Origin: CAYUXU01 sp964489695
GTDB taxonomy: Bacteria; Bacillota_I; Bacilli_A; Erysipelotrichales; Erysipelotrichaceae
DNA length: 52,277 nucleotides
NCBI GenBank assembly: GCA_964489695.1
Contig: CAZAZP010000005.1
Location: forward strand, 1 to 52,277
Direction: 5' to 3'
Below the pieces are notes generated by a model. The model was not told the DNA's origin. It did no database searches and worked only from the letters and a program-made list of their open reading frames with translations. A program made the translations under genes and the position numbers. Positions 8,450 through 16,167 of the stretch are shown here, one piece after another. Positions within the stretch are counted from its first letter, which is position 1; each line of letters begins with the position of its first letter.

Positions 8450-8848
8450 TTACCAAACGTAAGCAAGGACTTCACCACCAACATGGGCAGCCCGCGCTTT
8501 TTTATCGGTCATGATACCAGCAGAAGTTGAGAGAATCGCAATTCCTAAGCCATTAAGTACGCGTGGAATAGAGTCAACTTCAGCATAAACTCGTAGGCCT
8601 GGCTTAGAAATCCGTTTTAAGCCACGCACGATCTTTTGGTTATTGGGGCCATAACGTAAAACAATGGTAATACTCTTTTTTACATCACCCGAAACCACAA
8701 AGCTATCAATGAAACCTTCTTCTTTTAAAATCCGAGCGATTTCAACTTTAATCTTACTTGCTGGAATCTCTACCACTTCGTGACGCGCTTGTAAGGCGTT
8801 ACGAATTCTAGTCAGCATATCCGCAATGGGATCAGTCATATTCATCAT
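8450..8848 (-). CDS. rpsH: 30S ribosomal protein S8
   Basis: Primary 16S rRNA binder and, in enterics, the translational repressor of the spc operon. The product has TDPIADMLTRIRNA at the N terminus and the STSAGIMTDKKAR motif near the C terminus. Three ATGs lie close together (8848, 8845, 8839). AAGGAGG is seven bases before the first, so that one was chosen (132 aa); the second gives a nearly identical protein. Confidence 0.97.
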   Translation of the reverse strand: MMNMTDPIADMLTRIRNALQARHEVVEIPASKIKVEIARILKEEGFIDSFVVSGDVKKSITIVLRYGPNNQKIVRGLKRISKPGLRVYAEVDSIPRVLNGLGIAILSTSAGIMTDKKARAAHVGGEVLAYVW

Positions 8849-8862
8849 GACAATTCCTCCTT

Positions 8863-9048
8863 CTACCAGCTAGCCTTTTTTACCCCAGGAATTTGGCCTT
8901 TATAAGCTAATTCCCGGAAGCAGATCCGGCACAATTTATATTTACGTAATACCGAATGAGGACGTCCGCAGCGTTCACAACGGGTGTACTCACGGACTTT
9001 GAATTTCTGAGGCCGTTTACTTTTATTGATTAATGATTGTTTAGCCAT
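8863..9048 (-). CDS. rpsN: 30S ribosomal protein S14, zinc-binding type
   Basis: The 61-aa form with a complete zinc site, C24-x2-C27 and C40-x2-C43 (CERCGRPHSVLRKYKLCRIC). This is the short type Z S14 present as the operon copy in Bacillota and Mollicutes. Located between rplE and rpsH. Confidence 0.98.
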   Translation of the reverse strand: MAKQSLINKSKRPQKFKVREYTRCERCGRPHSVLRKYKLCRICFRELAYKGQIPGVKKASW

Positions 9049-9051
9049 CTT

Positions 9052-9603
9052 CTAGTCCTCCCTTCTTCTGGTAAATGGCATGCCTAACTGCGTAAGCAAG
9101 GCCCGACCAGCTTCATTTGTTACTGCTGAAGTCACAATGACAATGTCCATTCCTCTTACACGTGAGACTTTATCATAATTAATTTCCGGAAAGATTAGTT
9201 GTTCTTTAATGCCAAGCGTATAGTTGCCACGACCATCAAACGCTTCACTACTAACACCACGGAAATCGCGAACCCGTGGTAAAGCGATATTCATCAACTT
9301 ATCCATGAAGTAATACATCCGATCGCCCCGTAAGGTTACCTTACAACCAATTGCCATTCCTTCACGTAATTTGAAGTTCGCTATGGATTTTTTGGCATGG
9401 GTAATAATTGGTTTTTGACCAGCAATTTGTGTTAACTCTGCTACGGCATCTTCTAACGCTTTCGGGTTACTAATTGCATCACCAACCCCAATATTAATTA
9501 CTACTTTTTCTAAGCGGGGAACTTGCATGATAGAAGTGTAATTAAGCTCTTGCATTAAATGCGAAATTACTTCGTTTTGATAACGTTCTTTTAATCGACT
9601 CAT
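9052..9603 (-). CDS. rplE: 50S ribosomal protein L5
   Basis: 5S rRNA-binding protein that contacts P-site tRNA. The 183-aa product contains VPRLEKVVINIGVGDA, the KPIITHAKKSIANFKLREG segment, and RGMDIVIVTSA near the C terminus. Three bases separate its stop from rpsN. Confidence 0.98.
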   Translation of the reverse strand: MSRLKERYQNEVISHLMQELNYTSIMQVPRLEKVVINIGVGDAISNPKALEDAVAELTQIAGQKPIITHAKKSIANFKLREGMAIGCKVTLRGDRMYYFMDKLMNIALPRVRDFRGVSSEAFDGRGNYTLGIKEQLIFPEINYDKVSRVRGMDIVIVTSAVTNEAGRALLTQLGMPFTRRRED

Positions 9604-9611
9604 ACCTTCAC

Positions 9612-9920
9612 CTACTTAATCACGGCCTTAGTCTTTTGATAGACTCGGACGCGCTTTCCTTTTTCTTCTTTAATACCGATGCGACTCACTTGTTTAGTCT
9701 TACTATCATAGATCATGACGTTTGAGACATGAATCGCCATCTCTTTTTCAATAATTCCACCATCTGGATTAACTTGTGAAGGTTTTAAATGTTTTTTAGC
9801 TAAATTAACCCCTTCGACCACGACGCGATCAGTTTTAGGATAAACCTTTAAAACATTACCAATCGTGCCTTTATGGGCTCCAGTGATTACTTTAACTTTG
9901 TCACCTTTTTGAATTCTCAT
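9612..9920 (-). CDS. rplX: 50S ribosomal protein L24
   Basis: Assembly initiator of the large subunit. The 102-aa product has a KOW motif near the N terminus (KGDKVKVITGAHKGTIGNVLKV, residues 5-26) and VEGVNLAKKHLKPSQ. Eight bases separate rplN and rplX. Confidence 0.98.
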   Translation of the reverse strand: MRIQKGDKVKVITGAHKGTIGNVLKVYPKTDRVVVEGVNLAKKHLKPSQVNPDGGIIEKEMAIHVSNVMIYDSKTKQVSRIGIKEEKGKRVRVYQKTKAVIK

Positions 9921-9928
9921 ACAACCTC

Positions 9929-10297
9929 CTACAATACTTCTGGCGCTAAAGACACAATTTTCATAAAGTCTTTATCGCGCAGTTCCCGTGCGACTGGCCC
10001 GAAGATTCTCGTACCGCGTGGCGTACTGTCATCTTTTAACAATACGACTGCGTTATCATCAAAGCGGATATAAGAACCATTACTCCGGCGAATACCTTTT
10101 TTAGTTCTAACTACGACCGCTTTTACTACATCACCTTTTTTCACAGCACTACCGGGAATCGCTTGTTTCACGGTACATACTACGATATCGCCAATATTGG
10201 CATAACGTCGATGACTGCCACCTAAACAACGGATTACCAAGATTTCTCTGGCGCCCGAGTTGTCGGCTACTTTACATCTAGTTTCTACTTGGATCAT
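9929..10297 (-). CDS. rplN: 50S ribosomal protein L14
   Basis: Interface protein of the large subunit. The 122-aa sequence starts MIQVETRCKVADNSGAREI and contains GDVVKAVVVRTKKGIRR and RIFGPVARELR, diagnostic for L14. It lies between rpsQ and rplX. Confidence 0.99.
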   Translation of the reverse strand: MIQVETRCKVADNSGAREILVIRCLGGSHRRYANIGDIVVCTVKQAIPGSAVKKGDVVKAVVVRTKKGIRRSNGSYIRFDDNAVVLLKDDSTPRGTRIFGPVARELRDKDFMKIVSLAPEVL

Positions 10298-10311
10298 TCT
10301 ACTACCTCCGC

Positions 10312-10572
10312 CTAGATAATGACGGCTTTTTCAGCCACCCGAATTAAGCGGAACCGCTTAGTTGCTGATAAAGGTCGAGTTTCCATAATTATTACCGTGT
10401 CATTGATTTTAGCTTCATTTAGTTCATCATGTGCGGTAAATTTCTTCGTATACTTTACCCGTTTACCGTACAACGGATGTCGTTTTGATGTGGTAATCTC
10501 AACGATAATCGTCTTATCACTTTTATCAGAAACTACTTTGCCACGATAAACTTTTCGTCTATTTCTTTCCAT
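10312..10572 (-). CDS. rpsQ: 30S ribosomal protein S17
   Basis: OB-fold primary binder of 16S rRNA. The 86-aa product contains KVYRGKVVSDKSDKTIIVEI and ETRPLSATKRFRLIRV, the S17 signature. Between rpmC and rplN. Confidence 0.98.
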   Translation of the reverse strand: MERNRRKVYRGKVVSDKSDKTIIVEITTSKRHPLYGKRVKYTKKFTAHDELNEAKINDTVIIMETRPLSATKRFRLIRVAEKAVII

Positions 10573-10589
10573 GTCTAGTTCCCTCTCTA

Positions 10590-10787
10590 CTACATTCCGC
10601 TGGCGGTGCGCTCTGTTATCACAGTTTTAATCCGAGCGATCGTCTTTTTAACTTGATTGAGCCGAGCTGGATTTTCTAACTGGCCAGTGGCCTGTTGAAA
10701 ACGCAAATTGAATAGTTCTTGTTTTAAAACATCAATTTCTTTGAATAATTCAGAATTGCTTTTATCGCGGATTTCTTTAATATTCAT
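10590..10787 (-). CDS. rpmC: 50S ribosomal protein L29
   Basis: Two-helix protein by the tunnel exit, part of the docking site for SRP and trigger factor. The 65-aa product shows MNIKEIRDKSNSELFKEI and LRFQQATGQLENPARLNQVKK. Its ATG directly abuts the rplP stop codon. Confidence 0.98.
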   Translation of the reverse strand: MNIKEIRDKSNSELFKEIDVLKQELFNLRFQQATGQLENPARLNQVKKTIARIKTVITERTASGM

Positions 10788-11204
10788 CTATTCCACCTCG
10801 CCTTTTCTGACAAAACGGCTTTTAACCGATAATTTATGACTGGCTAACCGTAATGCTTCTTTCGCTACTTCTTCACTAACTCCAGCTATTTCAAACATGA
10901 CGCGGCCAGGTTTAACTACTGCTACCCAACCATCTGGAGCACCTTTACCAGAACCCATCCGTACTTCCAAGGGTTTTTTCGTCTTAGCTAAATGGGGGAA
11001 AATCTTAATCCATACTTTCCCACCCCGACGCATCCGGCGTGTCATCGCGATCCGCGCTGCTTCGATTTGTCGGTTACTAACATAACCACCCGATTCAGCT
11101 ACGAGTCCATATTCACCAAAGGCAACGGTTCGTCCACCTTTAGCCCGACCTTCATAGGAGACTAAATGTGGCCGACGATATTTAGTTCTTTTTGGCATTA
11201 ACAT
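10788..11204 (-). CDS. rplP: 50S ribosomal protein L16
   Basis: Protein near the A site that helps position tRNA. The 138-aa product begins MLMPKRTKYRRPH, and has SRQIEAARIAMTR-like sequence (NRQIEAARIAMTRRMRRGG), KPLEVRMGSGKG and the KPGRVMFEIAGVSE segment. The MLMPKR start is the usual one in Bacillota, so the upstream ATG at 11204 was kept. Confidence 0.98.
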   Translation of the reverse strand: MLMPKRTKYRRPHLVSYEGRAKGGRTVAFGEYGLVAESGGYVSNRQIEAARIAMTRRMRRGGKVWIKIFPHLAKTKKPLEVRMGSGKGAPDGWVAVVKPGRVMFEIAGVSEEVAKEALRLASHKLSVKSRFVRKGEVE

Positions 11205-11206
11205 AA

Positions 11207-11962
11207 TTATTTTTCCTCCTTGGCGGGAGTTTCAGCTACGGCTTCTTTGGCTTTCGCGGGTCGAGCTGGTCTTGGTTGGCGACGAGGACGACGAGCAGTC
11301 GCTTTGGGAGCTTCTGGTTCAACGACCATATTGCCAGGTAAGACTTCACCACGACAAATCCAAACTTTAACACCTAATTTACCAAAAGTTGTATCAGCTT
11401 CATAATGAGCGTAATCAATATCGCTCCGTAAAGTATGGAGCGGTACGACACCTTCTGAATAACCTTCACTACGAGCCATATCGGCTCCACCTAAGCGACC
11501 AGAGACCATCGTCTTAATTCCTTTAGCCCCCGCGCGCATAACTCGTTGAATCGCTCTTTTTTGAACGGTTCTAAAGGAAGCCCGTTGTTCTAACTGTTCC
11601 GCAATTGAGCGTGCCACTAATAAGGCATCTAAATCAGGGTTAGCAATTTCTACGACTTTAAGATGGACTTGCTTCCCATCAGTCATTTTTACAACCTTTT
11701 GCTTAATTCTTTCAATATTTTCACCGTTTGTTCCGATAATAACTCCCGGACGTGCCGAACGAATTAAGATTTCTACGCGATTTTTTGACCGTTCAATTTC
11801 AATTCGAGAAACTGACGCATTCTTTAATTCTTTAAAGAGAAACTCACGTAGTTTAATGTCTTCAATTAATAGTGTTCCGTATTCTTTTTCAGCATACCAG
11901 CGTGATTCCCAATCGCGGATAATCCCGACCCGCATGCCAATCGGATGTACTTTTTGACCCAT
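11207..11962 (-). CDS. rpsC: 30S ribosomal protein S3 with Pro/Ala/Lys-rich tail
   Basis: mRNA-entry-channel protein with helicase function. The 251-aa product has MGQKVHPIGMRVGIIRDWES, the KH-domain GxxG loop in PGVIIGTNGENIERIK (near residue 78) and the C-terminal domain with RLGGADMARSEGYSEG. Residues from about 216 onward form a low-complexity basic tail rich in P, A, R and K (PKATARRPRRQPRPARP) that exceeds the conserved core. Confidence 0.98.
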   Translation of the reverse strand: MGQKVHPIGMRVGIIRDWESRWYAEKEYGTLLIEDIKLREFLFKELKNASVSRIEIERSKNRVEILIRSARPGVIIGTNGENIERIKQKVVKMTDGKQVHLKVVEIANPDLDALLVARSIAEQLEQRASFRTVQKRAIQRVMRAGAKGIKTMVSGRLGGADMARSEGYSEGVVPLHTLRSDIDYAHYEADTTFGKLGVKVWICRGEVLPGNMVVEPEAPKATARRPRRQPRPARPAKAKEAVAETPAKEEK

Positions 11963-11973
11963 CTTAATCCCTC

Positions 11974-12306
11974 CTAACGTTCAGCTACCACAAATGTGAT
12001 ATGACTGGTTCTTTTCATAATCGGTGCCGCTGAACCTTTGGCTCGTGCCCGAAATCGCTTCATGGTTTGGCCTTCATCAGCATAGCAAGCTTTGACATAT
12101 AACCGGCTTTCAGTTAGCTGATGATTATTGACTGCATTAGCAATCGCTGACTTTAAGACCTTAGCGGCCACTTCAGCACCATAGTTAGGGATAAACTTCA
12201 AGATGGCGGCGGCTTCAGCGACGTCTTTGCCTCGTACTAAGTCGAGTACTAAGCGCGCTTTCCGCGGCGCAATTCTTATTGTTTTAGCTGTTGCTTTAAC
12301 TTCCAT
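11974..12306 (-). CDS. rplV: 50S ribosomal protein L22
   Basis: Lines the exit tunnel with L4. The ATG at 12304-12306 is preferred: GAGG lies five bases before it and the product begins MEVKATAKTIRIAPRKARLV, the family start, giving 110 aa. A longer frame to 12342 would overlap rpsS and adds residues not seen in the family. The C terminus has RFRARAKGSAAPIMKRTSHITFVV, including the tunnel hairpin. One base separates its ATG from the rpsS stop. Confidence 0.95.
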   Translation of the reverse strand: MEVKATAKTIRIAPRKARLVLDLVRGKDVAEAAAILKFIPNYGAEVAAKVLKSAIANAVNNHQLTESRLYVKACYADEGQTMKRFRARAKGSAAPIMKRTSHITFVVAER

Positions 12307-12307
12307 A

Positions 12308-12577
12308 CTAACCTCGCTTGTCATCTTTACCATGACCACCAAATTTTCTAGTTGTCACGAATTCGCCTAATTTATGGCCAACCATGTCTTCCGTGATATA
12401 TACCGGCACATGTTCTTTACCGTTATAAACTGCAAAGGTGTGTTCAACAAATTCAGGAAAGATCGTTGAGCGGCGTGACCATGTTTTAATAACTTCTTTT
12501 CTGCCAGTTCCCATTGCTTGTACTTTCTTTAATAAGTACTCATCACAAAATGGACCTTTTTTTAAACTACGACTCAT
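12308..12577 (-). CDS. rpsS: 30S ribosomal protein S19
   Basis: Head protein that forms an intersubunit bridge. The 89-aa product begins MSRSLKKGPFCDEYLLKKV, contains KTWSRRSTIFPEFVEHTFAVYNGKEHVPV and VGHKLGEF, all canonical. Between rplB and rplV. Confidence 0.99.
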   Translation of the reverse strand: MSRSLKKGPFCDEYLLKKVQAMGTGRKEVIKTWSRRSTIFPEFVEHTFAVYNGKEHVPVYITEDMVGHKLGEFVTTRKFGGHGKDDKRG

Positions 12578-12594
12578 GTTTTACCTACCTTTCC

Positions 12595-13428
12595 TTATTT
12601 CGCATTCCGATGTCTAACAATTAAGTCATTAGAACGTTTCTTACTGCTTCGAGTTTTAACTCCCAAGGCTTTTTTACCCCAAGGTGTCATTGGTGCGACG
12701 CGACCGATACCAGTCTTACCTTCACCACCACCATGAGGGTGATCAATTGGGTTCATAGCTGAACCACGGACAGTGGGGCGAATCCCCATCCAGCGCGTCC
12801 GGCCGGCTTTTCCAATATTCACTAAGTTATAATCTTCATTGCCAACTTGACCGACTGTTGCCCGACAAACCGATAAGATCTTGCGCATTTCGCCACTAGC
12901 CAACCGTAAAGTTGTATAGTTGCCTTCATGAGCCAAAATCTGGGCACTAGCACCCGCTGAACGAGCGATTTGACCACCTCGTCCGGGCTTTAGTTCAATA
13001 TTATGGACAATCGTTCCTTCTGGCATCTTACCTAAGGCTAGCGCATGACCCACGATGATATCCGCTTTTTCACCAGATAAGATCGTATCATTAATGCCTA
13101 ACCCTTTTGGTGCTAAGATATAACGTTTTTCGCCATCAGCGTAAACAATTAAAGCAATATTAGCACTACGGTTTGGATCATATTCAATTGCACTAACTTT
13201 ACCGATTATTTCGTCTTTATTTCGTTTAAAATCAATAACCCGATAAATTCGCTTGTGGCCACCACCTTGATGACGAGTAGTGACGACTCCGCGATTATTT
13301 CGACCACCAGTTTTAACTAACTTTTCAGTTAAAGCTCGTTCTGGTCGTTTTTTACTTAAATGTTCAGTACTTAAGCCAGTCATGCCCCGGCGACCTGGGG
13401 TCGTTGGCTTATAGTGTTTAATCGCCAT
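12595..13428 (-). CDS. rplB: 50S ribosomal protein L2
   Basis: Large-subunit protein needed for subunit association and the peptidyl-transferase centre. The 277-aa product has the N-terminal KHYKPTTPGRRGMTGL, RHQGGGHKRIYRVIDFKRNK, and the SAMNPIDHPHGGGEGK motif whose His is functionally important. It follows rplW after a 62-base spacer that contains a hairpin. Confidence 0.99.
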   Translation of the reverse strand: MAIKHYKPTTPGRRGMTGLSTEHLSKKRPERALTEKLVKTGGRNNRGVVTTRHQGGGHKRIYRVIDFKRNKDEIIGKVSAIEYDPNRSANIALIVYADGEKRYILAPKGLGINDTILSGEKADIIVGHALALGKMPEGTIVHNIELKPGRGGQIARSAGASAQILAHEGNYTTLRLASGEMRKILSVCRATVGQVGNEDYNLVNIGKAGRTRWMGIRPTVRGSAMNPIDHPHGGGEGKTGIGRVAPMTPWGKKALGVKTRSSKKRSNDLIVRHRNAK

Positions 13429-13455
13429 TTATTAATCCTCCTTACGCAACTTTTC

Positions 13456-13477
13456 CGGAAATAGCGTGATTCTTCCG
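13456..13477 (-). other. Small hairpin in the rplW-rplB spacer
   Basis: CGGAA / TTCCG arms (13473-13477 with 13456-13460) and a 12-nt loop, in the only spacer above 30 bases inside the superoperon. No T run follows, so it is not a terminator. Function unknown; it may be an RNA-processing or coupling signal. Confidence 0.3.
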
Positions 13478-13490
13478 ATAATTTATTAAC

Positions 13491-13781
13491 TTATCTTTCT
13501 GCAAAGATATCAATCGTGTGGCCCGGTACTAAAGTAACATAAGCTTTACGGATAGCTTTAGTCTTACCAAGGTATTGACCCATTCGTTTTTTCTTGGGTA
13601 ATACGTTAACCACGTTGACTTTTAAAACTTTAACTTTAAATAATTCTTCCACCGCTTGGCGAATTTCAGTTTTATTACTGCCTTTACGGACTTCGAAGGT
13701 AATCGTATTTTGACCTTCTGATAAGTGGGTCGTCTTTTCAGTAATAATTGGGCGGATAATTATATCAACTGCTTGACTCAT
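13491..13781 (-). CDS. rplW: 50S ribosomal protein L23
   Basis: Tunnel-exit docking site for trigger factor and SRP. The 96-aa product contains DIIIRPIITEKTTHL, FEVRKGSNKTEIRQAVEELFKV and KKKRMGQYLGKTKAIRKAYVTL. Its ATG overlaps the rplD stop (TAATG). Confidence 0.98.
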   Translation of the reverse strand: MSQAVDIIIRPIITEKTTHLSEGQNTITFEVRKGSNKTEIRQAVEELFKVKVLKVNVVNVLPKKKRMGQYLGKTKAIRKAYVTLVPGHTIDIFAER

Positions 13782-14410
13782 TAAATCCAGACCTCCCCAG
13801 CCTGCTTGATTGCGGCTTCAGTAAACACGAGTGTTGTGGCGTTTAAAATGTCATAAACATTTAATTCTTCTACCATTAATAACATCACATTTGGTAAATT
13901 GCGCATCGCTAGAAAAGCCGTTTCCCAATCTTCGTCATATGACACCACAAACATCGTTTTATCAAATAAACCTAATGTACTCATCATCTTAGCAAAATCT
14001 TTCGTTTTTCCGCTGGTCACCTGTAAGTTTTCCAACACTAAGATTTGATTTTCAGCCGCCTTAGTAGAAAGAGCTGAACGTAAAGCTAAGCGTCTTACTT
14101 TCCGATTTAAACTGTAACGGTAACTACGAGGAGTTGGTCCAAAGACTACTCCACCACCCCGCCATTGCGGTGATCTGATTGAGCCTTGTCGAGCCCGACC
14201 AGTTCCTTTTTGGCGCCAGGGTTTCCGACCGCCCCCACGGACTTCAGTGCGACTTTTCACATCATGAGTACCTTGGCGTAAACTAGCTTGTTGCATCACG
14301 GTCGCATCGTATAAGGCTTGCTTATTAATATTAGCCGCGAATACTTCAGCTGTTAAAGTGTGTTCCCGCAGTTTTTTACCAGTTAAATCCATTACTGCTA
14401 CTTTACTCAT
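13781..14410 (-). CDS. rplD: 50S ribosomal protein L4
   Basis: Exit-tunnel protein; in E. coli it represses the S10 operon through its leader. The 209-aa product contains the extended loop EVRGGGRKPWRQKGTGRARQGS followed by PQWRGGGVVFGPTPRSY. Autoregulation in this organism is not shown, but the rpsJ leader here is structured. Confidence 0.98.
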   Translation of the reverse strand: MSKVAVMDLTGKKLREHTLTAEVFAANINKQALYDATVMQQASLRQGTHDVKSRTEVRGGGRKPWRQKGTGRARQGSIRSPQWRGGGVVFGPTPRSYRYSLNRKVRRLALRSALSTKAAENQILVLENLQVTSGKTKDFAKMMSTLGLFDKTMFVVSYDEDWETAFLAMRNLPNVMLLMVEELNVYDILNATTLVFTEAAIKQAGEVWI

Positions 14411-14412
14411 GA

Positions 14413-15096
14413 CTAATCCTCCTTAGACACCGCGTAGTCAACTAATTCTACTGGTGTTTTATGCTTAATCTTTTTCGTGGTGGTTTTAATTACCACTACG
14501 CCGCGCTTTGGTCCAGGAATATTTCCTTTAATTAATAAATAGTGATCATTCGTATCAATTTTAACAATCTCTAAATTGCGATTGGTAACTTTCACATTAC
14601 CCATTTGACCCGCCATCACCCGACCTTTAGCAATCCGTGCCAAAGTCCGTCCACCCGTCGTTAAGGAACCAACTCCCCGGTGATAACCAGAACCGTGTGA
14701 TTTAGGCCCAAGTTTTTGATTATTCCGTTTAATCGCTCCGGCATAACCTTTCCCTTTAGAAGTACCTGTTACATCAACTAAATCACCAGCCACGAAGATT
14801 GAACCATCAATCGCATTCCCAACTTCAAATTCATGTAAAGCCGTACCACGGATTTCCCGTAAATATTGCTTCGCCACAGTGTCAGCCTTTTGGGCATGAC
14901 CAGCAGCTGGTTTAGTAATCCGACTAACTTTCTTGTCTTGATAGCCTAATTGAACTGCATCATAACCATCAGTTACGAGCGTCTTTTTTTGCATTACGAC
15001 ATTGGGAGTGACATCCACCACACTGACTGGGATTAATTCACCTTCCACAGTGAAGACTTGAGTCATGCCAAGTTTACGTCCTATAATTCCTTTCAT
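14413..15096 (-). CDS. rplC: 50S ribosomal protein L3
   Basis: Assembly initiator close to the peptidyl-transferase centre. The 227-aa product begins MKGIIGRKLGMTQVF and has VDVTGTSKGKGYAGAIKR and GRVMAGQMGN, with the Gln that PrmB methylates in other bacteria. Second gene of the S10 operon, 13 nt after rpsJ. Confidence 0.99.
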   Translation of the reverse strand: MKGIIGRKLGMTQVFTVEGELIPVSVVDVTPNVVMQKKTLVTDGYDAVQLGYQDKKVSRITKPAAGHAQKADTVAKQYLREIRGTALHEFEVGNAIDGSIFVAGDLVDVTGTSKGKGYAGAIKRNNQKLGPKSHGSGYHRGVGSLTTGGRTLARIAKGRVMAGQMGNVKVTNRNLEIVKIDTNDHYLLIKGNIPGPKRGVVVIKTTTKKIKHKTPVELVDYAVSKED

Positions 15097-15109
15097 GCTT
15101 TAACCTCCA

Positions 15110-15421
15110 CTATAATTTGATTTCGATATCCACGCCGCTTGGTAATTCCAAACGCGTTAAGGCATCAATCGTTTCTGCATTAGGGCCAACAATTTCAATC
15201 AAACGCTTATGCGTTCTAATTTCAAATTGTTCCCGCGCATCTTTGTATTTATGCACCGCTCTTAATACTGTAATAATTTGTTTTTCGGTTGGTAGCGGTA
15301 CCGGACCGATAACTTTTTTCGCACCATGTTCATTCGCTGATTTAACAATCTTTTCAGCTGCTTGATCTAAAGTACGATGTTCATAAGCCTTGAGGCGAAT
15401 CCGAACTGTATTTCTTGCCAT
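15110..15421 (-). CDS. rpsJ: 30S ribosomal protein S10 (NusE)
   Basis: Small-subunit head protein that also acts with NusB in antitermination and NusG coupling. The 103-aa product contains IRLKAYEHRTLDQAAEKIV near the start, GPVPLPTEKQIITVLR, and HKRLIEI. First gene of the superoperon. AAGGAGG lies six bases before the ATG. A structured leader of about 120 nt separates it from its promoter. Confidence 0.99.
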   Translation of the reverse strand: MARNTVRIRLKAYEHRTLDQAAEKIVKSANEHGAKKVIGPVPLPTEKQIITVLRAVHKYKDAREQFEIRTHKRLIEIVGPNAETIDALTRLELPSGVDIEIKL

Positions 15422-15441
15422 GAAATCCTCCTTATCATGCA

Positions 15442-15458
15442 GTCACATCCAGTGTGAC
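15442..15458 (-). promoter_or_regulatory. Hairpin in rpsJ leader just before the Shine-Dalgarno
   Basis: Perfect GTCACA / TGTGAC stem (15453-15458 with 15442-15447) with a 5-nt loop, nine bases upstream of the rpsJ Shine-Dalgarno. It contains the downstream copy of the CACACTGGA motif. A role in autogenous control is inferred only from position. Confidence 0.45.
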
Positions 15459-15496
15459 CTTGCTCCATGCAAATTACCTGACTTCTCACTAGTCAT
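15443..15496 (-). other. Possible 17-codon leader ORF in the rpsJ leader
   Basis: ATG at 15494-15496 with GGAAGG seven bases upstream; the frame reads MTSEKSGNLHGARSHWM and stops at TGA (15443-15445), 21 bases before the rpsJ ATG. Short open frames arise by chance, so this is a candidate only; the plausible ribosome-binding site and the overlap with the leader hairpin make it worth recording. Confidence 0.25.
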
Positions 15497-15528
15497 GACA
15501 ACGCCTTCCAGTGTGTCAGCAACCTTGC
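15448..15528 (-). repeat. Two-copy leader motif GCAAGGT..CACACTGGA upstream of rpsJ
   Basis: Copy 1 at 15507-15528 reads GCAAGGT, a 6-nt insert, CACACTGGA. Copy 2 at 15448-15463 reads GCAAGGT directly followed by CACACTGGA. Both are in the untranslated leader, each in a potential hairpin (15496-15518 and 15442-15458). Confidence 0.55.
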
Positions 15529-15548
15529 ATATCAACACAGGCCAAAGC

Positions 15549-15577
15549 ATTATAACAAACTTAAATAAATAAAGCAA
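15549..15577 (-). promoter_or_regulatory. Promoter of the S10-spc-alpha superoperon (extended -10)
   Basis: TATAAT at 15549-15554 preceded by TGT, 17-nt spacer, TTGCTT at 15572-15577. The -35 element is the 3' arm of the terminator-like hairpin of the upstream gene. Predicted transcription start is near 15542. Confidence 0.75.
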
Positions 15578-15592
15578 GAATTAACTTGCTTT
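15561..15592 (-). terminator. Terminator-like hairpin after the adenosyltransferase gene
   Basis: 8-bp stem AAAGCAAG / CTTGCTTT (15585-15592 with 15571-15578), 6-nt loop, followed by ATTTATTT. The T tract is imperfect. It separates the upstream genes from the ribosomal superoperon. Confidence 0.6.
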
Positions 15593-15628
15593 ATGTTGAA
15601 GCGAAATATTTTATCAGTTTCTCAGCCA

Positions 15629-16156
15629 CTAATAGGTCACGGCTTGCCGGTTAGTTTCATAATAACTACCCATTAAGTATAATAAATCACCCAAGCGATT
15701 CAAATAAATAATGATTAAATCATTGACGGTTTCAGTTTGCTTTAACGCCACTACCCGTCTTTCCGCTCGCCGACAAATCGTGCGGGCCACTTGTAATTTG
15801 GCGGAAATCTGATTACTACCAGTAATCGCAAACTCAGTAATCGGGATAATGATATTTTGGTAGTGATCGATTAAGCTTTCGAGATTATTAATCAACTGTT
15901 TCGTTAACTGATGCTCAATCTTTGATTCATCTAAACAAGCTAAATTACTCATTACGATAAATAATTGTTGTTGGATTTGTTCAAGCTCGAAAAATGTGGC
16001 GGTTTCCTGCAATGAATTTTTAACGAAACCTAACCATGTTTCTAATTCATCCACGGTACCATAACACTCAACTCGTAAATCAGCCTTTGAAACACGAGTG
16101 CCATCAAATAAGCTAGTTTGGCCCAAATCTCCGGTTTTCGTATAAATCTTACTCAT
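15629..16156 (-). CDS. ATP:cob(I)alamin adenosyltransferase, PduO type
   Basis: Transfers the adenosyl group of ATP to cob(I)alamin to make coenzyme B12. The 175-aa product has the PduO N-terminal signature YTKTGDLGQTSL (residues 4-15), a GTVDELETWLGF segment near 33, RTICRRAERRVV near residue 130 and NRLGDLLYLMG near 155. The ATP-binding elements are all present. It is 11 bases after mgtE and no other cobalamin gene is in the window, which suggests B12 salvage and a B12-dependent enzyme elsewhere. A fused PduO-C domain is absent. Confidence 0.88.
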   Translation of the reverse strand: MSKIYTKTGDLGQTSLFDGTRVSKADLRVECYGTVDELETWLGFVKNSLQETATFFELEQIQQQLFIVMSNLACLDESKIEHQLTKQLINNLESLIDHYQNIIIPITEFAITGSNQISAKLQVARTICRRAERRVVALKQTETVNDLIIIYLNRLGDLLYLMGSYYETNRQAVTY

Positions 16157-16167
16157 CTAATCACCTT

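Noticed and set aside
12307..12342. Upstream start of rplV
   Set aside because: It overlaps rpsS and the product would gain residues absent from L22; the internal ATG has GAGG at a good distance.
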